Assembly (NCBI GenBank): GCA_019637225.1
Contig: JAHBWC010000022.1
Location: 23,710-87,709 of the forward strand
DNA length: 64,000 nucleotides
Direction: 5' to 3'
Source of the DNA: Labilithrix sp.
GTDB taxonomy: Bacteria > Myxococcota_A > Polyangia > Polyangiales > Polyangiaceae
The notes beneath the pieces are model-generated. The model was not told the origin of the DNA. It searched no databases and worked only from the letters and a program-made list of their open reading frames with translations. The position numbers were made by a program, and so were the translations under genes. Below are positions 63,908 through 64,000 of the stretch, piece by piece; positions within the stretch are counted from its first letter, which is position 1; each line of letters begins with the position of its first letter.

Positions 63908-64000
63908 CGGCACGACCACATCGTCCAGTGGTGACGCTCGAATCGGCGATGATGAACGATGCCTCGGGAGCGGAGCGCGCGCGCGCGTTTTCACGTACGT

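Noticed and set aside
61010..63994. Minus-strand open frame of almost 1000 codons opposite the FG-GAP protein
   Set aside because: Its regular repeats mirror the plus-strand repeats and its composition is unlike the window's real proteins.

Overview
The window is very GC-rich DNA packed with genes. It probably comes from the chromosome of a myxobacterium (Myxococcota, most likely Polyangiales-like). That assignment is inference. It rests on the codon bias, the many lipoproteins with Asp-Ala-Gly-Ser linkers, two proteins with MYXO-CTERM-like sorting tails (Gly/Ser stretch with Cys, hydrophobic segment, Arg cluster), several elaborate two-component systems, long surface repeat proteins, and frequent GTG starts. 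No rRNA, intact tRNA, CRISPR array, transposase or phage gene was seen.

Layout. 0-5 kb: the 5' end of a TolC-like gene running off the left edge, a histidine kinase/LuxR-type regulator pair, a DhaK-DhaL dihydroxyacetone kinase and a small metal-ribbon protein. 5-8 kb: a beta-propeller di-heme cytochrome lipoprotein translationally coupled to an exported protein. 8-11.7 kb: a tight four-gene operon ending in a heavy-metal-type P-type ATPase whose CPC motif is replaced, followed by a good terminator candidate. 11.8-17.7 kb: an M15-like lipoprotein, a long isocitrate lyase, an OmpA-type lipoprotein and three small or Cys-rich exported proteins. 17.8-22.7 kb: an M48 membrane protease, a coupled pair of 2-oxoglutarate-oxygenase-like genes, a Pro/Gly-rich DUF4328-like membrane protein and an FKBP. 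22.7-23.5 kb: a lower-GC intergenic patch with palindromes, a tRNA-like remnant and a probable 32-residue membrane peptide gene. 23.5-30 kb: a vWA lipoprotein, a pseudokinase-GAF-PAS-histidine kinase overlapping a convergent receiver protein, a zinc alcohol dehydrogenase and a GPPQGY-repeat membrane protein. 30-36 kb: a coupled JmjC-cupin/BioF2-type acyltransferase pair and three lipoprotein or propeller genes. 36-40.7 kb: an ABC/HlyD/TolC tripartite exporter operon. 41-48.2 kb: lipoproteins, a class C beta-lactamase-family hydrolase, and a convergent pair made of a sigma-54 response regulator and a XylR_N/V4R histidine kinase. 48.5-50.9 kb: a UvrA-like ABC protein.

From about 50.9 to 58.2 kb the sequence looks less GC-biased and accessory in character. 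It holds small lipoproteins, an orphan barstar, DUF2199 and DUF1877 proteins, a Cys-repeat surface protein and a Clp-N/ClpS fusion without AAA+ modules, and ends in a frameshifted remnant. 58.2-63.9 kb encodes two large divergent surface proteins, one an 11-unit NHL-like propeller and the other an FG-GAP/Cys-repeat protein with a sorting tail.

The most unusual loci are the CPC-less P-type ATPase operon, the Clp-N/ClpS fusion, the degenerate pseudokinase-histidine kinase, the paired oxygenases of which one has lost its HxD motif, and the small-ORF island at 22.7-23.2 kb. All family names come from reading motifs by eye. No database search was run.
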